Shown piece after piece: positions 26,885 to 34,122 of a stretch of 54,685 nt of DNA. The position numbers and the translations under genes are program-made. The DNA is from an uncultured Bacteroidia bacterium (GTDB taxonomy: Bacteria; Bacteroidota; Bacteroidia; Bacteroidales; F082), in NCBI GenBank assembly GCA_902799345.1, contig CADBZW010000015.1:1-54685 (forward strand). The letters run 5' to 3'. The notes under the pieces were generated by a model. It was not told where the DNA came from, did not search any database, and saw nothing but the letters and a program-made list of their open reading frames with translations. Position 1 is the stretch's first letter, and each line of letters begins with the position of its first letter.

Positions 26885-27363
26885 TGCCGAAGCAACCTGC
26901 CAAGCCGCTCACACCCGACCAAGTGTTGGACAAAATGGCCAAATACTGCGCCTATCAGGAACGTTGTGTGAAAGATGTCCGCGATAAGTTGAAGACTTTC
27001 GACATTCCACAAGAGGACAAGACAAAAATCCTTGACTATCTGCTGGATAACCGTTTCGCCAACGACGAGAGGTATGCCAAGGCTTTCGTCCGCGGCAAGG
27101 TCAACCAAAGCGGCTGGGGCATAAACAAGATCCGTTTCCATCTCATCCAAAAAGGCATCGATAAAGACATCATTGACGAAGCCCTGGGACAAACCGACGA
27201 GGAAGCCTACCGCCAACGACTCATTGAAATCCTGAAAACGAAAGCCAAGACTATAAAAGCGGCGTCCGACTTTGAGAAAAAACGCAAATTAGCCGCTTAC
27301 GCCATGCAGAAAGGTTTTGAAGGCTCGCTGGTTTGGGAGACACTGAAGGATTTGACAATTTGA
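26884..27363 (+). CDS. recX: regulatory protein RecX
   Basis: A 159-residue all-helical protein with the three-repeat RecX layout, including YCAYQERCVKDVRDKL near residue 20, YLLDNRFANDERYAKAFV near residue 50 and GWGINKIRFHLIQKGID near residue 80. RecX binds RecA filaments and limits strand exchange. It starts inside the stop of the PTS-type gene (TGATG), so it is co-transcribed with it, which is an unexpected partner. recA is not in this window. Confidence 0.9.
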   Translation: MPKQPAKPLTPDQVLDKMAKYCAYQERCVKDVRDKLKTFDIPQEDKTKILDYLLDNRFANDERYAKAFVRGKVNQSGWGINKIRFHLIQKGIDKDIIDEALGQTDEEAYRQRLIEILKTKAKTIKAASDFEKKRKLAAYAMQKGFEGSLVWETLKDLTI

Positions 27364-27381
27364 CATGTTTTCGTATCTTTG
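27351..27381 (+). promoter_or_regulatory. full promoter (TTTG-N19-TATCTTTG) of the LytTR gene
   Basis: The -33 TTTG is at 27351-27354 and the -7 TATCTTTG at 27374-27381, with 19 bp between, matching the Bacteroidota consensus. It lies over the end of recX and just before the start at 27404. It is one of the two best promoters in the window. Confidence 0.75.
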
Positions 27382-27403
27382 CCGCAAATTTTGAATACAC
27401 CCA

Positions 27404-28282
27404 ATGAAATTCCCAAAACGCCTGATAACGCAAACGCCTGAGTGCCTGACTGAACCCATCGGACAGGTGCTCAATGTCATTATCTCGACGTTGTTCGCGT
27501 TGGTGTTTCTGACGGCATACGTCCCGTTCTCGGAAACTGCATGGTTCCAAGTGGGAAGAGGACACTATTTCTTCATCACCGCCGCTTTTGTAGGCGCTGG
27601 CACCATGTTCTTGGTACTCAGCAGATTGTTGATGAATTGGGTCATCCGAAAGAGCCGGCATTTCCCCTTTTGGCTCTATCTCCTGTGGCTTTTCCTCGAA
27701 ATCATGATCATCGCGGTGTGTCATACCCTCATCTCCTATTTTGAGATTAAGACCACAGACCATAGTTTCGGCTATCTCTATGCCAAAAGCGTTCTCATCA
27801 CCTTCATCGCATTGGGAGTCCCCTATACCGTCACCATTTTATCCATCTTGCTGAAAGACACACGACAACGCCTCATGCTCACCAAGAGCGACACGGTGGA
27901 ATCGGACAATGAAGTGATGCCCGAGCACACCGAGATCATCAACCTGATGGACAACAACGGCAACTTGAAGTTGTCCGTCAAGCTCGACAACCTCTACTAC
28001 ATCAAGGCGGAGGACAATTATATCAATGTCTTCTATCAACGCAGCGGTGCTATTGCGAGCTACATGTTGCGTTGCAAGATGCAGACCATCGCCGACAACT
28101 GCGTGGATTCCAGCAGTTTGATGCGCTGCCACCGTTCCTATATCGTCAACATCAAGAAGGTGAGCGTGCTGCACAACGAAGCCGACGGCTTCGTCATTGA
28201 CTTTGAGCGCGAAGGATTGGATTCCATCCCTGTTTCGAAGACATACTCGGCGAAAGTTTTGGAAGCTTTTAATAAGAAATAA
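27404..28282 (+). CDS. membrane LytTR-domain transcription regulator
   Basis: A 292-residue protein with four TM helices in the first 150 residues and a C-terminal LytTR DNA-binding domain (about residues 185-290). That domain contains YYIKAEDNYINVFYQ, MRCHRSYIVNIKKV and VSKTYSAKVLEAF, all standard for the family. There is no receiver domain, so it is not a classical response regulator; the membrane part may sense the signal directly. The target genes are not known. It is monocistronic, with its own promoter and a strong terminator. Confidence 0.9.
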   Translation: MKFPKRLITQTPECLTEPIGQVLNVIISTLFALVFLTAYVPFSETAWFQVGRGHYFFITAAFVGAGTMFLVLSRLLMNWVIRKSRHFPFWLYLLWLFLEIMIIAVCHTLISYFEIKTTDHSFGYLYAKSVLITFIALGVPYTVTILSILLKDTRQRLMLTKSDTVESDNEVMPEHTEIINLMDNNGNLKLSVKLDNLYYIKAEDNYINVFYQRSGAIASYMLRCKMQTIADNCVDSSSLMRCHRSYIVNIKKVSVLHNEADGFVIDFEREGLDSIPVSKTYSAKVLEAFNKK

Positions 28283-28284
28283 AT

Positions 28285-28314
28285 GAAAAGCCCCGCCCAT
28301 CGGCGAGGCTTTTC
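28285..28314 (+). terminator. intrinsic terminator after the LytTR gene
   Basis: GAAAAGCCCCGCC (28285-28297) pairs with GGCGAGGCTTTTC (28302-28314), with a four-base loop and a T-rich end, immediately after the stop. Confidence 0.85.
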
Positions 28315-28357
28315 TTCTGCTATCGTTTTCAATAAAATTCAAAATTGCCTTCTTGAC

Positions 28358-28410
28358 GCAGCCATAGATCCCTTGCTCCGAACAAACCAGCGCAGGGATG
28401 ACATGGCTGC
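28358..28410. repeat. imperfect palindromic element between LytTR gene and fabG
   Basis: GCAGCCAT (28358-28365) pairs with ATGGCTGC (28403-28410), and inside it ATCCCT (28368-28373) pairs with AGGGAT (28394-28399). The pattern (AGATCCCT...AGGGATGACA) resembles that of the element at 3291-3388. The rest of this gap up to 28449 carries CTCGCGTCCC/CAGTCCC words like those at 25777-25860. Confidence 0.55.
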
Positions 28411-28449
28411 TGCGATCTCGCGTCCCAAAGTCCTCAGTCCCACATCCGT

Positions 28450-29196
28450 TTAGCAATTCATGCCGCCACAGCAGTGGATGACCTGACCTGTGACATACGA
28501 GCTGAGGTCGGAGGCGAGGAAGAGGGCCACATTGGCCACATCCTCGGGCGTGCCACCGCGACGCAGCGGGATAAGGCTTTCCCATTGTTTGCGGACGTCC
28601 TCGGGCAGGGCGTTGGTCATGGCGGTGATGATGAAGCCAGGAGCGATGGCGTTGTGACGGATGTTGCGCACACCCATCTCCTTGGCAGCGCTCTTCGTGA
28701 AGCCGATGATACCGGCCTTCGAAGCGCTATAGTTGCACTGGTTGGCATTGCCCGAAACGCCCACCACCGAGCTCATATTGATGACGCTGCCGCCGTTCTG
28801 CTTCCACATGACGGGCTGCACCGCCTTGGTGAAGTTGAACACCGACTTGAGGTTGACGTTGATGACGGCATCCCACTGCTCCTCGGTCATACGTTTCAGC
28901 GCTGTGTCCTTGGTGATACCCGCATTATTGACGAGGATGTCGATGCGGCCAAAGTCTTTGACGATTTCGTCGACGACCTGGTGCGTCTCCTCGAAGTTGG
29001 CGGCGTTGGAGGCGTAAGCCTTGACTTTCACGCCAAGGGCTGCCAGTTCCTTTTCCGTTTCCATGACGACATCGTTAAGTGCGATATCGGTGAAGGCGAT
29101 GTTGCAGCCTTCCTGGGCAAAACGCAGGGCGATGGCCTTGCCGATGCCACGACCGGCTCCCGTAATCAGAGCCACTTTATTTTCCAAGAGGTTCAT
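28450..29196 (-). CDS. fabG: 3-oxoacyl-ACP reductase
   Basis: A 248-residue short-chain dehydrogenase. The NAD(P) motif is TGAGRGIGKAIA (about residues 13-24), NNAG is present, and the catalytic Ser and Tyr-x3-Lys are in the MSSVVGVSG and CNYSASKAG segments. It reduces 3-oxoacyl-ACP to 3-hydroxyacyl-ACP. Assignment to FabG rather than another SDR rests on its place in the fabH-fabF-fabZ-acpP-fabG series and its typical length. It is the last gene of the minus-strand set, with 74 bp to acpP; that gap holds a short GAGTCGCGCAGACTC palindrome. Confidence 0.92.
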   Translation of the reverse strand: MNLLENKVALITGAGRGIGKAIALRFAQEGCNIAFTDIALNDVVMETEKELAALGVKVKAYASNAANFEETHQVVDEIVKDFGRIDILVNNAGITKDTALKRMTEEQWDAVINVNLKSVFNFTKAVQPVMWKQNGGSVINMSSVVGVSGNANQCNYSASKAGIIGFTKSAAKEMGVRNIRHNAIAPGFIITAMTNALPEDVRKQWESLIPLRRGGTPEDVANVALFLASDLSSYVTGQVIHCCGGMNC

Positions 29197-29270
29197 ATTC
29201 AGTTTGTTTTAGTGTTTTAATTGGCTGCAGGACTTCGAGTCGCGCAGACTCGCAGTCTCGTAGCCCCTTT

Positions 29271-29510
29271 TTATTTCTTTGTGTGTTTTTCTATCAGTGC
29301 ATACAAATCACTGACGGTCTGAATTTTCTTTGTTTCGCTCTCTTCGAATTTCACGTTGAACTCTCGTTCAAGCATCAGCGCCACTTCGACGACATCCAAA
29401 GAGTCGGCACCCAAATCGTTGTTAAGGTTTTTCTCGGGCGTGATTTCATTCTCGTCGAGATTGAGCTTCTGCGCTATCAGCGCCCGCGTTTTTTCTTGTT
29501 TGGTAGCCAT
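29271..29510 (-). CDS. acpP: acyl carrier protein
   Basis: A 79-residue acidic helical protein. The phosphopantetheine serine is in GADSLDVVEVALMLE. It carries the growing acyl chain between the adjacent Fab enzymes. It follows fabZ after 12 bases. A TATCTTTG word (29515-29522, minus strand) lies in that gap but is too close to the start to be an ordinary promoter. Confidence 0.96.
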   Translation of the reverse strand: MATKQEKTRALIAQKLNLDENEITPEKNLNNDLGADSLDVVEVALMLEREFNVKFEESETKKIQTVSDLYALIEKHTKK

Positions 29511-29522
29511 GGTGCAAAGATA

Positions 29523-29951
29523 TTACTTTTTTCTTGTGTCAGGAAGGAGGGCAAAAGAAAGTTCTCCCTTCACGCACATCTTGCCGTCAACGCTGAGTAC
29601 GGCGGAGCAGATGTAGATGTTGGCACGGTGGTAGGTCAACGTGGCTTCCACTTCTACGGTGTCGCCAGGCTTGACGCTGTTTTTGAAGCGCACCTTGTCG
29701 ATGCCAGTGTAGAAGGTCAGCTTGCCGATGAGGTCGTCCTTCATCAACAGGGCACAACTTTGGGCCATGATTTCGCAAAGGATAACACCCGGCACTACGG
29801 GTTCGCCCGGGAAATGGCCTTGCAGGAAGAACTCCTCGCCCGTCACGTGGTACTTGGAATGGGCCACATGGTTCTCGTCGAGGGTCATCTCGTCGACCAA
29901 GAGCATAGGCTCGCGGTGCGGGAGATACTGTTTGATTTCGTCTCTGTTCAT
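29523..29951 (-). CDS. fabZ: 3-hydroxyacyl-ACP dehydratase, FabZ type
   Basis: A 142-residue hot-dog fold enzyme that removes water from 3-hydroxyacyl-ACP. The catalytic histidine and glutamate are in GHFPGEPVVPGVILCEIMAQ, and LPHREPMLLVDEM is the usual N-terminal motif. It is shorter than some FabZ and lacks any LpxC fusion, unlike the bifunctional LpxC-FabZ seen in many Bacteroidota, so it is probably the dedicated partner of the neighbouring ACP and synthases. Its leader contains AACAATTAAACAAT-type direct repeats. Confidence 0.9.
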   Translation of the reverse strand: MNRDEIKQYLPHREPMLLVDEMTLDENHVAHSKYHVTGEEFFLQGHFPGEPVVPGVILCEIMAQSCALLMKDDLIGKLTFYTGIDKVRFKNSVKPGDTVEVEATLTYHRANIYICSAVLSVDGKMCVKGELSFALLPDTRKK

Positions 29952-29996
29952 TGTATGTTGTTTAATTGTTGATTGTTTAATCGTTGAATTGTTTTG

Positions 29997-30134
29997 TCAC
30001 AAAACCTACAAAACCCTCAAAACCATTTCTCATGTTGGGAAAGCAAGCCAACCGGCTGCTTTCCGGCGACGCACGGTTGTGCAGTCGCCACACGCTTTTC
30101 TTTGATGTTTTGCATTGTTTTGTATGTTTTGTGA
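29997..30134. repeat. composite 138-bp palindromic element inside the fab operon
   Basis: The outer arms are TCACAAAACcTACAAAAC (from 29997) and GTTTTGTATGTTTTGTGA (ending 30134). Between them are two hairpins: GGAAAGCAAGCC (30038-30049) with GGCTGCTTTCC (30054-30064), and GGCGACGCAC (30065-30074) with GTGCaGTCGCC (30079-30089). The element ends exactly at the fabF stop codon and separates fabF from fabZ. It resembles a small non-autonomous mobile element more than a terminator. Confidence 0.7.
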
Positions 30135-31367
30135 TTAGATTTTACGGATAGCTAGACAAGCATTGTGTCCGCCGAAACCCAACGAATTGGAAATGGCGAT
30201 GTCCAAATCGGCCTTGACGGGCGTGTTGGGCGTGTAGTTGAGGTCACATTCCGGGTCAGGCTCGTCCAAGTTGATGGTCGGAGGGACGATGCCATTATTC
30301 AATGCCATCACGCTGATGACGAGCTCGATAGCGCCAGCAGCGCCGAGGGCGTGACCCATCTCCGACTTGGTGGAGCTGATGTGGGCCTTGTAAGCCTCGT
30401 CACCCATGGCAATCTTGATGGCGCGGGTCTCGCCGCTGTCGTTCATCGGGGTACCCGTGCCGTGGGCGTTGATATAGATGCTCTCCCCTGCCTTGAACTG
30501 GGCCTCTTCGAGAGCCTGCTTGATGGCCAGACTCTGCGTAGTGCCATCGGGACGCGGGGCGGTGCTGTGATAAGCGTCGCACGAATTGCCGTAACCGCAA
30601 AGCTCGGCATATATCGTTGCGCCACGCTTTTTAGCGTGTTCGTACTCTTCGAGCAGGACGATGCCCGAGCCTTCGGCGATGACGAAACCAGCACGGTTCT
30701 TGTTGAACGGCAGAGATGCATATTGCGGGTTTTCTGACTTCGTGAGTGCCTTGCAGTTGGCAAAGCCACCAATGGACACCGGGTTGATGCCAGCCTCCGA
30801 ACCGCCCGAGATGATGGCGTCGGCATAGCCATGCTTGATGGCACGATAGGCCTCGCCGATGCTGTGGGTACCCGTGGCGCATGCTGTCACAATAGGCACA
30901 CATGGGCCTTGGGCATTGTAACGGATGGCCACGCTACCCGAAGCCTGGTTGCCAATCATGGTGGGGATCATCATGGGCGAGATCCAACGCGCACCTTCTT
31001 CATAATAGGTCTTGACACCTTTCATAATGGTGTCGAAGCCGCCGATGCCGGAGCCTACATACACGCCCAGACGTTCGGGGCTCATCTGCAGGTCCTCATT
31101 GTCCTTCATGGCTTGATAGGCGGCAGCCAAAGTATATACGGCAAAACGGTCGTTGCGTTTGACGAAGCCCTTGTCGACACCACAAGCCTCGGGGTTGAAG
31201 TCCTTCAGCTCGGCGGCAATCTTCACGGGAAGATCGGTGGTATCAAACGATTTGATGAAGTCGATGCCGCAATAGCCCTTCATCAGGTTATCCCAAATGG
31301 TCGGCAGGTCGTTGCCAATCGGTGAGACGGCACCCATGCCAGTGATTACTACTCTTCTATTTTCCAT
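30135..31367 (-). CDS. fabF: beta-ketoacyl-ACP synthase II
   Basis: A 410-residue condensing enzyme that extends acyl-ACP with malonyl-ACP. The nucleophilic cysteine is in VTACATGTHSIGEAY, and the two histidines of the C-H-H triad are in NAHGTGTPMND and KSEMGHALGAAG. The start at 31367 (MENRRVVITGMGAVSPIG) is the family norm. It lies 22 bp after fabH. The rnc gene, often next to the housekeeping fabF of Bacteroidota, is not here. Confidence 0.95.
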   Translation of the reverse strand: MENRRVVITGMGAVSPIGNDLPTIWDNLMKGYCGIDFIKSFDTTDLPVKIAAELKDFNPEACGVDKGFVKRNDRFAVYTLAAAYQAMKDNEDLQMSPERLGVYVGSGIGGFDTIMKGVKTYYEEGARWISPMMIPTMIGNQASGSVAIRYNAQGPCVPIVTACATGTHSIGEAYRAIKHGYADAIISGGSEAGINPVSIGGFANCKALTKSENPQYASLPFNKNRAGFVIAEGSGIVLLEEYEHAKKRGATIYAELCGYGNSCDAYHSTAPRPDGTTQSLAIKQALEEAQFKAGESIYINAHGTGTPMNDSGETRAIKIAMGDEAYKAHISSTKSEMGHALGAAGAIELVISVMALNNGIVPPTINLDEPDPECDLNYTPNTPVKADLDIAISNSLGFGGHNACLAIRKI

Positions 31368-31389
31368 ATTGTGTTTGTTCTTTTATTCA

Positions 31390-32343
31390 TTAAAACTCCC
31401 AGTCCCAAAGGCAAGCGGCAGACACAAATCCTGCGCCAAAGGCACTCATGATGATTTTGTCACCTTCTTTGATCTTACCTGCTTTCAACATCTCATCAAG
31501 CATAATCGGGATGCTGGCCGATGAGGTGTTGCCATACTTCTCGATGACGGTCGGATACTTCTCCTCCGGACCACCAACGATATGGCGGATGCCCTCGATG
31601 ATGCGTTTGTTGGCCTGATGGAGCATGAACCATGTGATATCTTCGTGGGTCAGATGATTGTGATCCAACACATTCTGGATATCTTTAGCCGATTCGGTGA
31701 CAGCGGTCTTGAACAGTTCCTTGCCTTTCATCACCAAGGGTTGGCCTTTGACATAGTGTTGTTCGAATGGCGTAGTCTCCATGCCACGTTCGTAATACAA
31801 CACATCGCGGTCGCTGATCATGGTGAGCTTCACGTCTTTGAAGGCATTGCCTTCGGTGAGCACCACAGCACCAGCGCCATCGCCAAACAACACGCTGCAA
31901 TCTCTTTCGTGCCAGTTACAATATTTCGTGGGTTCTTCAGCGCACACAATCAGTATATTCTTGGCATGGCCAGCCTTGATCATGCTATCAGCCAGCATCA
32001 GGGCGTTGACAAAACCTGCGCAAGCAACATTGATGTCGAGACCGGCACAGGTGACGCCAATTCGTTTTTGGATGATACAACTCAATCCTGGAGTGACGTG
32101 TTGGTTTGCCACATTAGAGACCAAGAGGAAGTCTATCTGGTCGGGACGCAAGCCCGAAGCCTTGATGGCTTTGACAGCAGCATCAACGGCTATGTCGTAT
32201 AAAGATTCAGTTGATAATAGGTGTCGTTCCTGGATGCCCGTTCTGGTCGTAATCCAATTGTCGTTGGTGTCCAAAAATGTCGCCAAGTCATCGTTGGTGA
32301 CGGTGAGGGACGGCAACGCACTTCCAGTTCCAATAATTTTCAT
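31390..32343 (-). CDS. fabH: beta-ketoacyl-ACP synthase III
   Basis: A 317-residue FabH-like enzyme that starts chain synthesis from an acyl-CoA. The C-H-N triad is visible as cysteine in NVACAGFVNAL, histidine in MLHQANKRI and asparagine in YGNTSSASIPIML. The reading frame is open upstream to 32532, but the ATG at 32343 (MKIIGTGSALPS) is the true family start, and the upstream segment holds the promoter and direct repeats. It is the first gene of the fab set. The usual neighbours plsX and rpmF are absent, which fits a specialised set rather than the housekeeping copy. Confidence 0.94.
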   Translation of the reverse strand: MKIIGTGSALPSLTVTNDDLATFLDTNDNWITTRTGIQERHLLSTESLYDIAVDAAVKAIKASGLRPDQIDFLLVSNVANQHVTPGLSCIIQKRIGVTCAGLDINVACAGFVNALMLADSMIKAGHAKNILIVCAEEPTKYCNWHERDCSVLFGDGAGAVVLTEGNAFKDVKLTMISDRDVLYYERGMETTPFEQHYVKGQPLVMKGKELFKTAVTESAKDIQNVLDHNHLTHEDITWFMLHQANKRIIEGIRHIVGGPEEKYPTVIEKYGNTSSASIPIMLDEMLKAGKIKEGDKIIMSAFGAGFVSAACLWDWEF

Positions 32344-32394
32344 TTTGTTTTCGATTAAAATAAGAACTCGTTTTCGGTTTCGATTAAAACGGTG

Positions 32395-32402
32395 CAAAAT
32401 TA
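32395..32402 (-). promoter_or_regulatory. fabH: -7 promoter element (TAATTTTG) of the fab operon
   Basis: A minus-strand TAnnTTTG match, 51 bp before the fabH start. The leader between them holds two copies of TTTCGATTAAAA (plus-strand sense), 29 bp apart. Confidence 0.6.
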
Positions 32403-32447
32403 CCGCTTCGACCCATGCCACGGGAAAAATGTGTCCAAAACGGGGCT

Positions 32448-32502
32448 TTTGTGGCGAAAATCGGCTATTTGTGGCGAAATTTGGGCTTTTTTGTGGCGAA
32501 AA
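32448..32502. promoter_or_regulatory. three direct repeats between divergent promoters
   Basis: TTTGTGGCGAAA occurs at 32448-32459, TTTGTGGCGAAA at 32468-32479 and TTTGTGGCGAAA at 32490-32501, spaced 20 and 22 bp, about two helical turns. They lie between the -7 boxes of fabH (32395-32402, minus) and the T9SS protein (32540-32547, plus). They are candidate binding sites for a repeat-binding regulator; no matching regulator gene is adjacent. Confidence 0.6.
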
Positions 32503-32539
32503 AAACGAGAACAGGGCAATTTGTTTTGGCATTTTTGTC

Positions 32540-32547
32540 TAATTTTG
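32540..32547 (+). promoter_or_regulatory. -7 promoter element (TAATTTTG) of the T9SS surface protein
   Basis: A TAnnTTTG match 44 bp before the start at 32592. TTTG words occur upstream but not at the ideal spacing. Confidence 0.55.
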
Positions 32548-32591
32548 GGGGCGAAAATAATCCGTTTTTAGAACACAATATCTCATGTCGT

Positions 32592-34121
32592 ATGAAAAAG
32601 ATTAGACTCTTCTCTCCTTCCCGAATAGCTATATTATGCATTGTTCTTCTTTCTATCATGGTTCCCTCCCAAGCACAAACCTTCATCGGGACGGCTGGAG
32701 ATGGGCTCTGGTCGAATACGAACAATTGGCTCGATGGCGTGAAACCCGATGGGATGTTTTCCGAGGCGACCATTTCAGCCGACGTCATCATTGACGAAGA
32801 CATAAGCATCGGAACGCTCACCAATGCTGGTAATTACTCTCTCACCATCCTATCAGGGAAGACACTGATTGTGAATGTTGCCATTTACTGGGACGGCAAC
32901 GACTTTATTCTTGAAGACAACGCCGAACTGGTTTACCGTGAGCCAATACACGTCCTATTAAAAAAGAAAATCAACGCCTACCATGCAGACAACCATATAT
33001 GGAATCTGATCGCCTCACCGGTGAGCGAAGACATACAACCTTCAACCGAAAACGGTTTTCTCACCGAACCCGAAACGGGCTATGCGCTGTATTCCTTTAA
33101 TGAAAACGCGGCAATTTGGACCAACTACAAAGAGTCTCCATTCGCGATCGAGCACGGAAAAGGTTACTTGTATGCCAACGCTTTGGACACCACCTTGCTA
33201 TTTGAGGGAACCACGGTTGGATATAGTGCAGAAACCACCCTACCCTATCATGAGGAGAACGGGGCGCTTGCAGGCTGCAATTTCATAGGCAACCCCTTGC
33301 CTTGTTATGCTTTCCTCAACCGAAGCTATTATGTTCTGAGCGAAGAAAGCAACTCGCTGATTGCGGTGGCCAATTCTGCGACCAAAAGCATAGCACCATG
33401 CACTGGTATTTTAGTTGATTCAAACGGTCCTGAAGACAACAAGGTCAATTTCAGCTACATGCCGTTTTTCCAATATCTAGGTTCTCAAGGATATATCGAA
33501 ATCACGGCGGCCAAATCCAATGCGCCTACCCTGGTACTCGACCAGGCACTACTTAGTTTCAACCCCGAGGATGACTTGGCCAAATATGCCCTGTTTGAAA
33601 ACTCGCCCAAAGTTTATTTCACCAAAGACGGCAAAGACTTGGCAATTCTCAGCATCGACAGTGTAGATGTTCAGCCCCTCAAATTCAAAGCCTTCGAAAA
33701 CGGCACCTATACCCTGCATTTTGAACTCAAACAATTGAGCCCAATTTACCTACATCTCATCGACAACATAACCGGGGCCAACATCGACCTGCTGACCACA
33801 CCCAATTATACCTTCAATGCCACCACCAGCGACTATGCCTCGCGTTTCAAATTGATATTCGATCCGCATTATGGCGTTGGAGAAGACGGCCCTTCGGCAG
33901 GCTCAGAGGCCTTTGCGTATTATGCGAATGGTGAAATCGTCATCAATGATGTAGAGGCGTGCCATGGCGCTTCGCTACAGATTATGGATATGATGGGACG
34001 TGTAATCATGAAGAGAGACGCGATTAATCGCGTCTCTACAAGTGGGTTGGCCAAAGGTGTTTACCTCTTACGCCTCGACATGACCAATGGCATTAGGACA
34101 CAAAAGATTGTGATTCAATAA
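32592..34121 (+). CDS. T9SS-exported surface protein, unknown function
   Basis: A 509-residue protein with an N-terminal signal peptide (MKKIRLFSPSRIAILCIVLL ending in SQAQ), an opening TAGDGLWSNTNNWLDG segment of the type seen at the start of many Bacteroidota surface proteins, and a beta-rich middle with no catalytic motif recognised. The last 75 residues form a type A T9SS sorting domain (GEIVINDVEACHG, MMGRVIMKR, GLAKGVYLLRL, QKIVIQ). A perfect 24-bp palindrome is translated inside that domain as RDAINRVST. The frame is open upstream to 32415, but ATG 32592 starts the signal peptide and follows the promoter. Confidence 0.88.
   Translation: MKKIRLFSPSRIAILCIVLLSIMVPSQAQTFIGTAGDGLWSNTNNWLDGVKPDGMFSEATISADVIIDEDISIGTLTNAGNYSLTILSGKTLIVNVAIYWDGNDFILEDNAELVYREPIHVLLKKKINAYHADNHIWNLIASPVSEDIQPSTENGFLTEPETGYALYSFNENAAIWTNYKESPFAIEHGKGYLYANALDTTLLFEGTTVGYSAETTLPYHEENGALAGCNFIGNPLPCYAFLNRSYYVLSEESNSLIAVANSATKSIAPCTGILVDSNGPEDNKVNFSYMPFFQYLGSQGYIEITAAKSNAPTLVLDQALLSFNPEDDLAKYALFENSPKVYFTKDGKDLAILSIDSVDVQPLKFKAFENGTYTLHFELKQLSPIYLHLIDNITGANIDLLTTPNYTFNATTSDYASRFKLIFDPHYGVGEDGPSAGSEAFAYYANGEIVINDVEACHGASLQIMDMMGRVIMKRDAINRVSTSGLAKGVYLLRLDMTNGIRTQKIVIQ
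34014..34037. repeat. perfect 24-bp palindrome inside a coding gene
   Basis: AGAGACGCGATT (34014-34025) and AATCGCGTCTCT (34026-34037) are exact reverse complements with no loop. They share the AGAGACG/CGTCTCT ends with the terminator-like hairpin at 52527-52554. The palindrome lies in frame in the sorting domain of the T9SS protein. Confidence 0.8.
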
Positions 34122-34122
34122 A

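Noticed and set aside
29515-29522. TATCTTTG promoter for acpP on the minus strand.
   Set aside because: It is only four bases before the start codon, so any transcript would lack a leader; acpP is better read from the operon.
30038-30089. Two tandem hairpins read as a fabF terminator.
   Set aside because: There is no T-run after either hairpin in the minus-strand direction, and they sit inside a larger inverted repeat.
32344-32532. N-terminal extension of fabH.
   Set aside because: The extra part covers the promoter and direct repeats, and FabH proteins start at MKIIGTGS-like sequences.
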